Of a stretch of 64,000 nucleotides of DNA, positions 16,954 through 24,466 are shown in pieces. The DNA is from an uncultured Paracoccaceae bacterium (GTDB taxonomy: Bacteria; Pseudomonadota; Alphaproteobacteria; Rhodobacterales; Rhodobacteraceae): the NCBI GenBank assembly GCA_937927675.1, contig CALBSG010000016.1, positions 62,001 to 126,000 on the forward strand, written 5' to 3'. The stretch's first letter is position 1; each line of letters begins with the position of its first letter. Made by a program: the position numbers and the translations under genes. The notes beneath the pieces are model-generated. The model was not told the DNA's origin, ran no database searches, and worked only from the letters and a program-made list of their open reading frames with translations.

Positions 16954-17029
16954 GCCTGCCCTTGCCAGCCTCTGCGGTTTCGGGCCTTATCCGCCCGAAT
17001 GGCCAGGCATCGGCCGGGGAGGGAACATC

Positions 17030-18394
17030 ATGGTATCGCCGCAAAAGCGCATCTGGGGCTGGTGGTTTTTTGATTGGGCCAGCCAGCCGGTGAACACGCT
17101 GCTGCTCACCTTCATCTTCGGCCCCTATTTCGGCGAGGTTGCCCGTGGCTATTTCATCGGCAACGGGATGGAAGAAGAGGCCGCAAAGGCCGCAGCGCAA
17201 AGCTATTGGGCCTTTGGGCTGTTTGTCGCCTCACTGGCCATTCTGGTCCTTGCGCCGATCCTTGGCGCGATTGCCGACGGCACAGGCAAGCGGCTGATCT
17301 GGGTCTGGTTCTTTTCGGCCGTCTATATCGTATCGGCTTGGGCGCTTTGGTATGTCGCACCGGGCGGCGAGATCGGCACCCTGCGTTGGGCCATGTTCTT
17401 CTTTGGCCTTGCCTTCCTGTCGATGGAGTTTGCCACCATTTTCACCAACGCCCTGATGCCCAGCCTGTCCGAAGGCGATGATCTGGGCAAAATTTCAGGC
17501 TCGGGCTTTGCCTTTGGCTATCTCGGCGGATTGATCGCGCTGTTCATCATGCTGTTATTCTTTGCCGAAGGCGGCAGTGGCACCACCCTCTTGGGGCAAG
17601 ATCCGGCTTTTGGTTTGGATCCAGAGGCGCGTGAAGGAACACGGGCCGTCGGTCCATTTTCGGCACTGTGGTATCTGGTGTTCATGCTGCCATTCGTCTT
17701 GTGGGTGAAGGAACCCAAGGTTCCAGCGGGCCGGGTGCATTTGGGCGCGGCAATGACCAGCGTTGGTGATTTCATCCGCGGCCTGCGGTTCCGCAGAAGC
17801 CTTGCGGCCTATCTCGGCTCGTCGCTGTTTTACCGCGATGCACTGAACGGACTTTATACCTTTGGCGGCATCTATGCCTCGAACGTCTTGGGCTGGGAGG
17901 TAAAGCAGATCGGGATTTTCGGCATCGTCAGCGGGGCAACAGCGGTGCTGACAAGCTGGGCCGCTGGCAAGTTGGACACCCAGCGTGGCCCGAAACCTGT
18001 GATCTTCTGGTCGATTGTCGTTCTTTTGGTGGTCTGCACCATCGTTGTCGGCATGGATCGCGAACAGATCTGGGGTGTTCCCTTGGATTCCGCCTCCTCG
18101 ACGCCGGACATCATCTTTTTCATCTGCGGCGCATTGATTGGCGGCGCTGGCGGTCCCCTGCAATCGTCCAGCCGCACCATGCTGTTGCGCCACACCACAC
18201 CCGAACGCGCCACCGAAGCGTTCGGCATGTTCGCGCTTTCGGGCAAGGTTGCCAGCTTTCTGACGCCCGGGTTGATTGCTGTTGCCACCTGGTTCAGCCA
18301 ATCGGCAAGAATAGGCATCGCCCCAGTCATCCTACTTTTCCTTATCGCGTTGATCCTGCTACTCTGGGTCAACCCGAAAGGTGAGCGTGGATGA
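17030..18394 (+). CDS. UMF1 (Atg22-like) family MFS transporter
   Basis: The 454-residue protein begins with the UMF1/Atg22 signature WGWWFFDWASQPVNTL and shows about twelve membrane segments. The inserts contain LILVLAPILGAIADGTGKR and a helix-rich middle typical of the family. It sits in the inner membrane; Atg22 relatives export amino acids, but the bacterial substrate is not established. ATG 17030 is preceded by GGGGAGGGA. Its TGA overlaps the mepA start (ATGA), so the two are translationally coupled. Confidence 0.87.
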   Translation: MVSPQKRIWGWWFFDWASQPVNTLLLTFIFGPYFGEVARGYFIGNGMEEEAAKAAAQSYWAFGLFVASLAILVLAPILGAIADGTGKRLIWVWFFSAVYIVSAWALWYVAPGGEIGTLRWAMFFFGLAFLSMEFATIFTNALMPSLSEGDDLGKISGSGFAFGYLGGLIALFIMLLFFAEGGSGTTLLGQDPAFGLDPEAREGTRAVGPFSALWYLVFMLPFVLWVKEPKVPAGRVHLGAAMTSVGDFIRGLRFRRSLAAYLGSSLFYRDALNGLYTFGGIYASNVLGWEVKQIGIFGIVSGATAVLTSWAAGKLDTQRGPKPVIFWSIVVLLVVCTIVVGMDREQIWGVPLDSASSTPDIIFFICGALIGGAGGPLQSSSRTMLLRHTTPERATEAFGMFALSGKVASFLTPGLIAVATWFSQSARIGIAPVILLFLIALILLLWVNPKGERG

Positions 18395-19287
18395 TTGGTC
18401 GATTCCTTTTGATGATCCTGCTTGCAGCCCCCCTGCCAGCAGGGGCGGAAGCCTTAGCAAACAAGTTATTCGGCGCGTTAAGTGCCCCCAGCCAGCAAGA
18501 CAGCATGCCCGTTGGTTCCTATGCCCGCGGCTGCGCGGCCGGTTCGGTCGAATTGCCGGAATCTGGGCCAACCTGGCAGGCAATGCGGCTGTCGCGTGGT
18601 CGTAATTTCGGCCAGCCGATGATGGTGCAATACTTGATGGACCTGTCGGCGCAGGCGGTGTCCATCGGCTGGGGTCGGGGTCTATATATCGGTGACATCA
18701 GCCAGCCACGCGGTGGGCCGATGACCAGCGGCCATGCCAGTCATCAAATCGGCCTCGACGCCGACATTTGGTGGTTGGAACCCAAGCGTCTGAACCTGAG
18801 TGTAGAGGAGCGTGAAAACCTGTCGTCGATCCCGATGCGGTCCGCCGATCAACGCTCGGTGACGGAAAATTGGGGGCCAAAGGCCCGCGCCTTGCTGGAA
18901 CTTGCGGCCAGCGACCCACGGGTGGACCGGGTTTTTGTCGCGGCCGCCATCAAGGTCGAGATTTGCAAAACCGCCAAGTCACGCGACAAGAAGTGGCTGC
19001 AGAAAATTCGCCCCATCGCAGGCCATGACACCCATTTCCACGTTCGCCTGAAATGCCCCAAGGGCGCGCGATTCTGCGAAACGCAAAAGCCCTCGGTTTC
19101 CGAATTGTCCAAAGGTGGCAATGGCTGCGACGATACGCTGATGTGGTGGGTGACAGATTATTTGAACCCACCGAAGACAACGAATAAGAAGCCGAAAGAA
19201 GACGATGAGCCAAAGAAAAAAGGCCCACGTCAATTCACTATGGCCGATCTTCCCAAGCAATGCCAAAACGTTCTCGCTTCGCCTTAG
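18391..19287 (+). CDS. mepA: Penicillin-insensitive murein endopeptidase
   Basis: The 298-residue secreted protein has a signal peptide (about 1-20, ending PAGAEA) and the LAS-family zinc ligands in GHASHQIGLDADIWW and GHDTHFHVRLKCP. MepA cleaves D-Ala-meso-DAP cross-links in peptidoglycan in the periplasm and resists beta-lactams. Several cysteines (CAAGS, ICKTAK, CPKGARFC) match the disulfide pattern of the family. It overlaps the UMF1 gene by four bases and the next gene by 28 bases. Confidence 0.93.
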   Translation: MIGRFLLMILLAAPLPAGAEALANKLFGALSAPSQQDSMPVGSYARGCAAGSVELPESGPTWQAMRLSRGRNFGQPMMVQYLMDLSAQAVSIGWGRGLYIGDISQPRGGPMTSGHASHQIGLDADIWWLEPKRLNLSVEERENLSSIPMRSADQRSVTENWGPKARALLELAASDPRVDRVFVAAAIKVEICKTAKSRDKKWLQKIRPIAGHDTHFHVRLKCPKGARFCETQKPSVSELSKGGNGCDDTLMWWVTDYLNPPKTTNKKPKEDDEPKKKGPRQFTMADLPKQCQNVLASP

Positions 19288-20150
19288 GCCTGCTGCTGAT
19301 CCTGCTTTCGGGCTTTCAGGGCAGCGCAGAATCGACCGCGCCGGAAGGATACCTAGGCAAATTCATCTGGCGGATGAACAATCCCGCTTTCGGCGGGCTT
19401 TCCGGCATCGAGGTCTTGAACGACGGTCAGGACTTTGTTGCGCTCAGTGACAAGGCGACCTTTATCACCGGCCACATCAAACGGAACGCCGACGGTCAGG
19501 TTATCGGCATGATCGCCGACCCGATCCAGCGGCTGTTGGACGGCGAAACCGGCAAACCGCTGATCGGATGGCGGACCGACAGCGAAGGGCTTGCCATTGA
19601 CAAGACCGGACATGCTTTTGTGTCGTTTGAAAATCGCCCCAGCGTCGCACAGCTTGATCTGGCCACCGGCGCGACGAAAGATCTGAGCCGCCATCCAGAC
19701 TTTGCCAAATTGTCTCGCAATGCCGCATTGGAGGCTTTGGCGATTGGCGACGACCAAACGCTGTATACGCTGCCTGAACGGCCACATTCGGAAAACGTTC
19801 CCGTTTATCGCTGGCAAAACGGGGCGTGGGACAAAACGCTGCACCTGCCACGACGCGGCACTTTTACGGCCGTTGCGGCGGATATTTTGGACGGCAAGCT
19901 GTACCTGCTTGAACGCGAATTTCGCGTGATAGGTGGCTTTGCCAATCGCCTGCGCCGCTTTGACATTACGAATTCTGGCTTGATGGCAGAGCAGACGTTG
20001 TTTGAAACGCCGATGGGCATGTTCGACAACCTTGAAGGGCTGTCGGTTTGGCGGGATGCGACTGGTGCGGTGCGTGCCACGATGATCTCAGACGACAATT
20101 TCTTTTTCCTGCAACAAACCCAGATCATCGAGTTCCGCCTGCCCGATTGA
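19260..20150 (+). CDS. Esterase-like activity of phytase family protein (secreted)
   Basis: The 296-residue protein has a signal peptide (about 1-22, LLLILLSGFQGSAES) and a beta-propeller-like body with FGGLSGIEVLNDGQDFVALSDKATF, TDSEGLAIDK and DNLEGLSVWRDATG. These blocks match the phytase-like esterase domain family (PF13449). No biochemical substrate is known for these alphaproteobacterial proteins. Its start lies 28 bases inside the end of mepA, and the coupling suggests a shared periplasmic or envelope role. Confidence 0.78.
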   Translation: MPKRSRFALGLLLILLSGFQGSAESTAPEGYLGKFIWRMNNPAFGGLSGIEVLNDGQDFVALSDKATFITGHIKRNADGQVIGMIADPIQRLLDGETGKPLIGWRTDSEGLAIDKTGHAFVSFENRPSVAQLDLATGATKDLSRHPDFAKLSRNAALEALAIGDDQTLYTLPERPHSENVPVYRWQNGAWDKTLHLPRRGTFTAVAADILDGKLYLLEREFRVIGGFANRLRRFDITNSGLMAEQTLFETPMGMFDNLEGLSVWRDATGAVRATMISDDNFFFLQQTQIIEFRLPD

Positions 20151-20164
20151 CCTGTGCCGGTTTT

Positions 20165-20226
20165 GGCGCTACTGCGCCGCGTTCCCAATGGGAACACCAA
20201 GTCTCCGCGACCTTGTAAAAAACGGA
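20165..20226 (+). promoter_or_regulatory. Structured leader of the VUT transporter gene (candidate)
   Basis: Three helices can be drawn before the start at 20233: GGCGC-TACT-GCGCC (20165-20178), GTTCCC-AAT-GGGAAC (20181-20195), and TCCG (20204-20207) with CGGA (20223-20226), the only Shine-Dalgarno-like element. TTC, ACACC and TAAAAAAC occur in the same order as in preQ1-I aptamers, but the single compact pseudoknot with correct spacing cannot be drawn. It may be a translational control element for a queuosine-precursor transporter; this is a low-certainty call. Confidence 0.3.
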
Positions 20227-20232
20227 TCAAAT

Positions 20233-20853
20233 ATGACAAAACTTCTGCCTGGCATCCTTGCCATGGCCGCTATCGTTGTGGCCTCGAACATCCTTGTACA
20301 ATATCCGATCGGCCAATGGCTCACTTGGGGGGCGTTCAGCTATCCCTTGGCGTTCCTTGTTTCCGATCTTGTGAACCGCTTCCAAGGCGTCGCGGCTGCG
20401 CGCCGCGTCGTCTATGCCGGATTTATCGCCGGACTGGCCTGTTCAGCCATCGGCACGCAAATCATCGGCGAATTTGGGCCGCTTGTGACTTTGCGGATCG
20501 CTGTCGGCTCTGGCCTTGCGTTCCTGATCGGCCAACTTTTGGACGTGAACTTGTTTGACCGTCTGCGGCGGTCGGCGTGGTGGCGCGCACCGTTTCTATC
20601 GACCCTGCTCGGCTCCACCTTCGACACCGTTCTGTTTTTCTCTATCGCCTTCTCCTCGGCGCTGATTTGGCTGGAACCCGCCAATGACGTCTCTTGGGCG
20701 GCGGAAAGCGTGCCGCTGTTGGGCCTTGGCCCGGCGGTACCGCTGTGGGTGTCTTTGGGCATGGCTGACTGGATGGTTAAGGTGATGGTTGACCTTCTGG
20801 CACTGTTGCCATTTCGTCTGGCCATTGCCCGTTATGCAGCACGCCTTGCGTAA
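20233..20853 (+). CDS. VUT family queuosine-precursor-type transporter (YhhQ-like)
   Basis: The 206-residue protein has about six hydrophobic helices, begins MTKLLPGILAMAAIVVASNILVQYPI and carries WGAFSYPLAFLVSDLVNR, which is diagnostic of COG1738/VUT proteins. E. coli YhhQ imports preQ0 and preQ1, precursors of the queuosine tRNA modification. ATG 20233 gives the normal N-terminus; an in-frame start at 20188 would add a polar tail and run through the leader hairpins. It follows the esterase-like gene by 82 bases, probably with its own control. Confidence 0.85.
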   Translation: MTKLLPGILAMAAIVVASNILVQYPIGQWLTWGAFSYPLAFLVSDLVNRFQGVAAARRVVYAGFIAGLACSAIGTQIIGEFGPLVTLRIAVGSGLAFLIGQLLDVNLFDRLRRSAWWRAPFLSTLLGSTFDTVLFFSIAFSSALIWLEPANDVSWAAESVPLLGLGPAVPLWVSLGMADWMVKVMVDLLALLPFRLAIARYAARLA

Positions 20854-20923
20854 AAATTGTTGACGAACACAAAATCTGTGTCAGGCTCACCTCATCGGCA
20901 ACTTTTTGAAAGGAGGTGATCCA

Positions 20924-20980
20924 GTGTCTAGAGTGATATTGGAGAGACGTGTCGGGACAGTCATGGGGGGTGTTTTCTAA
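20924..20980 (+). CDS. 18-codon ORF behind a perfect Shine-Dalgarno
   Basis: GTG 20924 opens a frame encoding MSRVILERRVGTVMGGVF and stops at TAA 20980. GGAGG ends seven bases before the GTG, ideal spacing. The peptide is basic in the middle and has no signal or clear membrane helix. The 17-base complementarity to 16S rRNA includes the first base of the start codon. Because the ORF lies inside an apparently self-contained transcript with its own terminator, it is either a genuine micro-protein or a translated leader whose translation controls RNA folding. No homologue is recalled with certainty. Confidence 0.5.
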   Translation: MSRVILERRVGTVMGGVF

Positions 20981-21050
20981 GGGCAGTCCCTTGGGATACA
21001 GACCACTAGATTGGATGATGCTCCTAACTGGCTCATCTCCTTAGATCTCG

Positions 21051-21088
21051 GAAAGGGTTGCCGCGCGTCGGCAACCCTTTCTCTTTTC
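21051..21088 (+). terminator. Intrinsic terminator of the small RNA
   Basis: GAAAGGGTTGCCG (21051-21063) pairs perfectly with CGGCAACCCTTTC (21069-21081), a 13-bp stem with a 5-base loop, followed by TCTTTT. It separates the RNA unit from arfB, which starts 25 bases later. Confidence 0.9.
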
Positions 21089-21112
21089 TGGCACCGCGGT
21101 TAGCCTGCGGTC

Positions 21113-21535
21113 ATGCTGTGGGTCACCGAACATTTACACATCGCCGACTGGGAACTGTCGGAAAGCTTCGTGCGGTCCTCGGGGCCGGGCGGGCAGAATG
21201 TGAACAAGGTGTCCACTGCCGTCGAATTGCGGTTTGAGGCCGAACGTTCGCCGCATCTGTCGCCAGCGATAAAGGCGCGCCTAAAGAAGATCGCCGGGCG
21301 GAAATGGACGCTGGAAGGGGCTTTGATCGTGCAGGTCGAAGACACCCGCAGTCAGGCGCGCAACCGCGAGATTGCCCGCGAACGGCTGGTCGAAATGATC
21401 CGCGCCGCTTTGGTGACGCCAAAGCGGCGGATTGCAACCAAGCCAACGCTTGGAAGTCAGCGCAGGCGTTTGGCAGCTAAGGGACAGCGCGGCGAGGTGA
21501 AGACGTTGCGCGGCAAGGTGGGGGAGGAAGAATGA
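21113..21535 (+). CDS. arfB: Alternative ribosome-rescue factor ArfB (YaeJ)
   Basis: The 140-residue protein has the release-factor-like catalytic motif GGQ (residues 26-28) in SSGPGGQNVNKVSTAVELRF. It ends in a basic tail rich in Arg and Lys (RRIATKPTLGSQRRRLAAKG) that enters the mRNA channel of stalled ribosomes. ArfB hydrolyses peptidyl-tRNA on ribosomes that lack a stop codon. Length and architecture match YaeJ rather than a full release factor. No strong ribosome-binding site precedes ATG 21113. Its TGA overlaps the next gene's ATG. Confidence 0.94.
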   Translation: MLWVTEHLHIADWELSESFVRSSGPGGQNVNKVSTAVELRFEAERSPHLSPAIKARLKKIAGRKWTLEGALIVQVEDTRSQARNREIARERLVEMIRAALVTPKRRIATKPTLGSQRRRLAAKGQRGEVKTLRGKVGEEE

Positions 21536-22794
21536 CGGAATCCATGCTGGAACGCCGCGCCCGGCTCATGGGGCCGAACGTACCGACCTTTTATCGAACG
21601 CCCGTTCATCTCGTGCGGGGCGAGAGCGTCTGGGTCTGGGATGCGGCTGGAAAACGCTATCTGGATTGCTACAACAACGTGCCGCATGTCGGCCACTGCC
21701 ACCCGCGCGTGGTGCAGGCAATCAGCGCACAGGCCGCGACGCTGAACACCCATACCCGCTATTTGCATGACGGTGTGCTGGATTACATCGAACGGCTGAC
21801 GGCCAGTTTTGGCCATGGCATTTCGCAGGCGATCATGACCTGCACCGGGTCTGAGGCCAATGACATCGCGCTCCGCATGGCGCAGGCCGCCACCGGCAAG
21901 ACCGGGATCATTGCGACCGACGCCACCTATCACGGCAACACCATGGCCGTTAGCCAGCTGTCCACCCGCAAGCCGCCCATCGGCGGGCGCTGGCCGAACA
22001 TCCGCTTGGTTCCGGCACCCGACAGCCTGAACCGGCCTGATCCCGACGGGTCAATCTTTGCGGCCCACGTCACTCAGGCGATCAAGGAGTTGGATGCGGC
22101 AGGGTTCGGCTGCTCTGGCATCCTGCTTTGCCCGATGTTTGCGAACGAAGGTTTGCCCTCGCTGGCCAAAGGGTGGCTCGATCAGACGGTGGCGGCAATC
22201 CGCGCGGCCGGCGGGATTGTGATCGCTGACGAGGTGCAGCCGGGCTTTGGTCGGGCAGGCAGTCATTTTTGGGGTCACGACAAGCTGGGCTTTGTGCCGG
22301 ATGTCGTGGTGATGGGCAAACCGATGGCGAACGGCCACCCGGTCGGCGCAGTTGCGACGCGGCCCGATGTGATGGCGGCCTTTCGCAATGCATTTTCCTA
22401 TTTCAACACCTTTGGCGGCAACCCGGTGTCGGCGGCGGCGGCGCTCGCGGTGCTGGATGTGATCCGCGACGAAGGGTTGCAGGAAAACGCCGCGCAAGTC
22501 TCAACCTATATCGCGACGCGCATGCAGGCACTGCGCCACCCGCTCTTGCGGGACTCAAGGTCGAATGGGTTGTTCTTCGGATTGGAGTTTCAAACCGAGG
22601 ACGGCGAGCCCGCAACGCGCTTCTGCGCCGATCTGGTGGCCTCTATGGTAGAACGCGGCGTCTTGATGAATGTCATCGGTGCAGGCCGGAACATTCTGAA
22701 GATCCGCCCACCAATGCCCTTCTCGATTGAAAATGCTGACTTTCTGATGGACCAGCTGGAAGCCGCCCTCGACGAAACCAAGGTGCTGACATGA
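21532..22794 (+). CDS. Class-III aminotransferase-fold PLP enzyme, probable phospho-lyase
   Basis: The 420-residue protein is a full-length fold-type I PLP enzyme. TGSEANDIALRMAQ is the phosphate-binding block, Asp233 in VIADEVQPGFGR contacts the pyridine nitrogen, and Lys263 in VVMGKPMANGHP is the Schiff-base lysine. The GKPMANGHP sequence is characteristic of the ethanolamine-phosphate / 5-phosphohydroxylysine phospho-lyase group (AGXT2L) rather than ordinary transaminases. The next gene is a kinase of the hydroxylysine-kinase type, with a four-base overlap, which supports a phosphorylate-then-eliminate pathway. The exact amino-alcohol substrate is unknown. Confidence 0.82.
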   Translation: MTESMLERRARLMGPNVPTFYRTPVHLVRGESVWVWDAAGKRYLDCYNNVPHVGHCHPRVVQAISAQAATLNTHTRYLHDGVLDYIERLTASFGHGISQAIMTCTGSEANDIALRMAQAATGKTGIIATDATYHGNTMAVSQLSTRKPPIGGRWPNIRLVPAPDSLNRPDPDGSIFAAHVTQAIKELDAAGFGCSGILLCPMFANEGLPSLAKGWLDQTVAAIRAAGGIVIADEVQPGFGRAGSHFWGHDKLGFVPDVVVMGKPMANGHPVGAVATRPDVMAAFRNAFSYFNTFGGNPVSAAAALAVLDVIRDEGLQENAAQVSTYIATRMQALRHPLLRDSRSNGLFFGLEFQTEDGEPATRFCADLVASMVERGVLMNVIGAGRNILKIRPPMPFSIENADFLMDQLEAALDETKVLT

Positions 22795-23714
22795 TCGAAA
22801 GCCTTGCCCTTGAGGCCGCCCAGCATTGGGGCGGCCATTCACCCCGCCTGATCCGCAATCGTGAAAACGCGGTCTTTGAAATTTCCCTGCCCTCTGGCCC
22901 GGCTGCATTGCGTCTGCACCGGATGGGGTATCAATCGGACGCTGCGATCTGGTCAGAGCTTTGGTGGTGTGCTGCCCTTGCGGCTGAAGGGGTGGCGGTG
23001 CCGGCGGCCTTGCCAAATTTGGCGGGCGATCTGCTGGTCACGCTGTCGAACGGCCGCAAGGCCAGTGTCATCTCTTGGGTTGCGGGCGAGGCATTGGGGA
23101 TTGCCGGGCAACCTTATGACCTGCCGCGGCCTGTGCTGTTGGATCGTCACCGCGCCTTGGGGCGTCTGGTGGCAGATTTCCACGCCGCGACGGCCAAACT
23201 CACGCTACCGCCCCAATTCTCCCGGCCCCGGTGGGATATTCCGGGCCTTGTTGGCGAAGCCCCGTTCTGGGGCCGGTTCTGGGAGCACCCGGCGGCAAGC
23301 CCGGATCAGCGCCGCACCTTGGAAAGCGCCCGGGCCTATTTGGGTGAACGGCTCGAAGATCATGCCAAGACCGCCCCTATTGTGCCGATCCATGCCGATG
23401 TGCTGCGGGAGAACGTATTGGTGAACGATCATTCGCTATCTTTGATCGACTTTGACGATTCCGGTTGGGGCTTTGCGCTTTATGACCTCGGAACCGTCTT
23501 GTCTCAGAACCTGTATGAACCTGCCTATCCCGACATCCGGGATGCGCTGATGGCAGGTTATGGGACCACTGACACGGAAACCGTCGAAATGTTCACATTG
23601 GCCCGCACCTGTGCCAGCGTGGGGTGGACCATGCCGCGCCTTGCCCCTGACGATCCGGTGCATCCACGCCATATTGCGCGGGCCTGCATGTGGGCAGAGC
23701 GCCTGATTGGCTGA
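22791..23714 (+). CDS. Small-molecule kinase, aminoglycoside phosphotransferase fold
   Basis: The 307-residue protein has the APH-type kinase catalytic loop IHADVLRENVLV (Asp203) and the metal-binding motif LIDFDDSGWG. The N-terminus NRENAVFEIS replaces the glycine-rich loop. Relatives include homoserine, choline and hydroxylysine kinases (AGPHD1). It is coupled to the preceding phospho-lyase-type gene (ATGA overlap), so it probably phosphorylates the hydroxyl group of an amino alcohol that the partner then deaminates. It is not expected to be a resistance enzyme. Confidence 0.82.
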   Translation: MIESLALEAAQHWGGHSPRLIRNRENAVFEISLPSGPAALRLHRMGYQSDAAIWSELWWCAALAAEGVAVPAALPNLAGDLLVTLSNGRKASVISWVAGEALGIAGQPYDLPRPVLLDRHRALGRLVADFHAATAKLTLPPQFSRPRWDIPGLVGEAPFWGRFWEHPAASPDQRRTLESARAYLGERLEDHAKTAPIVPIHADVLRENVLVNDHSLSLIDFDDSGWGFALYDLGTVLSQNLYEPAYPDIRDALMAGYGTTDTETVEMFTLARTCASVGWTMPRLAPDDPVHPRHIARACMWAERLIG

Positions 23715-23745
23715 ATGTAACAGATTTACAAAACTTTTATGACAA
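23713..23745 (-). promoter_or_regulatory. Pho-box-like triplet upstream of DUF47-pit (candidate)
   Basis: Read on the minus strand, three consecutive 11-base units are TTGTCATAAAA, GTTTTGTAAAT and CTGTTACATTC. The first and third resemble the PhoB half-site CTGTCAT and the middle one is poor. The block begins at the stop codon of the kinase gene, 64 bases before the DUF47 start, and points away from it. In Sinorhizobium the orthologous orfA-pit operon is repressed by PhoB, which would fit, but the match is imperfect. Confidence 0.35.
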
Positions 23746-23808
23746 GCTAGTCCGGAAACCGGAACGCGGGCCTGAAAGGCCTGCCGCTAATGCACTCCGG
23801 GGGACATC

Positions 23809-24453
23809 ATGTTCAAACTCATCAAGGCAATCATGCCGCGGTCGGACAACTTCTTTGACCTGTTCGAAGCGCAGGCCAAGAAGGCCCAAGAAGCCGCCGC
23901 CACGCTGCGCGCGATTCTTGAAGGGGGTGACAAGACCGCCGACCTTTGCACCCGGCTGTCGAGCCAGGAAGAAGAGGCTGACCATATCTCGTATGAGGTG
24001 ATGCAGTCGATCCGCCGCAGCTTTATCACGCCGTTTGACCGCTCGGACATCAAGGCGCTGTCGTCTGCCTTGGACGATGCCATCGACCAGATGAACAAGA
24101 CCGGCAAAACCGTCATGCTGTATGATGTCGCCGCCTTTGAGCCGAACATGCGCGCCATGGCCGACCGCATCATCCTGCTCGGCAATATCGTTGCCGAAGC
24201 TCTGCCCTTGATGCGCGACATCGGCGCAAATTCGTCGAAACTGCACACCCTGATCGGCGAGATTTCGAAGATCGAGGAGCAGTCCGACCAGATGTACGAC
24301 GCCGGCCTGCGCGCGTTGTTCAAGGGCAAGGCACAAGAAAACCCGCTGGCCTTCATCGTCGGCTCCGAGCTTTATGACCGGCTGGAAAAGGTCTGCGACC
24401 GCTTTGAAGACGTGGCTCATGTGATGAGCGACATCGTCATCGAACACGTCTGA
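23809..24453 (+). CDS. DUF47 family Pit accessory protein (PhoU-like)
   Basis: The 214-residue helical protein matches the PhoU-like DUF47 family (TIGR00153): MFKLIKAIMPRSDNFFDLFEAQA at the start, EEEADHISYEVM and DRSDIKALSSALDDAIDQMNK in the middle. It is cytoplasmic and has no DNA-binding domain. DUF47 proteins are nearly always next to a Pit phosphate transporter and are thought to modulate it or bind metal ions. The pit gene starts 13 bases later. GGGGGA precedes ATG 23809. Confidence 0.92.
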   Translation: MFKLIKAIMPRSDNFFDLFEAQAKKAQEAAATLRAILEGGDKTADLCTRLSSQEEEADHISYEVMQSIRRSFITPFDRSDIKALSSALDDAIDQMNKTGKTVMLYDVAAFEPNMRAMADRIILLGNIVAEALPLMRDIGANSSKLHTLIGEISKIEEQSDQMYDAGLRALFKGKAQENPLAFIVGSELYDRLEKVCDRFEDVAHVMSDIVIEHV

Positions 24454-24466
24454 TCGGGGCGCCATC

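Larger units (their letters stand above)
20890..21088 (+). ncRNA. Candidate small or leader RNA with extended Shine-Dalgarno
   Basis: A free-standing unit lies between the VUT gene and arfB. TTGACG at 20860-20865 is a good -35 but no clear -10 is seen, so the 5' end is approximate. The RNA holds GAAAGGAGGTGATCCAG (20908-20924), perfectly complementary to the expected 16S rRNA 3' end, and an 18-codon ORF. A downstream arm TCATCTCCTT (21033-21042) can pair with AAGGAGGTGA (20910-20919), ten bp with one G-U. A strong intrinsic terminator closes it. It may be a dual-function RNA, a peptide-coding mRNA or a ribosome-binding decoy. I do not recognise a named RNA family. Confidence 0.6.

Noticed and set aside
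20908..20924. Fragment of a 16S rRNA gene on the minus strand
   Set aside because: Only 17 bases match the 16S 3' end. The flanking sequence does not match 16S, and the position ahead of an ORF fits a Shine-Dalgarno site instead.
20861..21088. 6S RNA, tmRNA or SRP RNA at this locus
   Set aside because: None of the conserved cores of these RNAs could be recognised; the unit has a short ORF and terminator instead.
22791..23714. Aminoglycoside resistance gene
   Set aside because: The kinase fold is shared with housekeeping and catabolic kinases; coupling to a phospho-lyase-type gene argues for metabolism.
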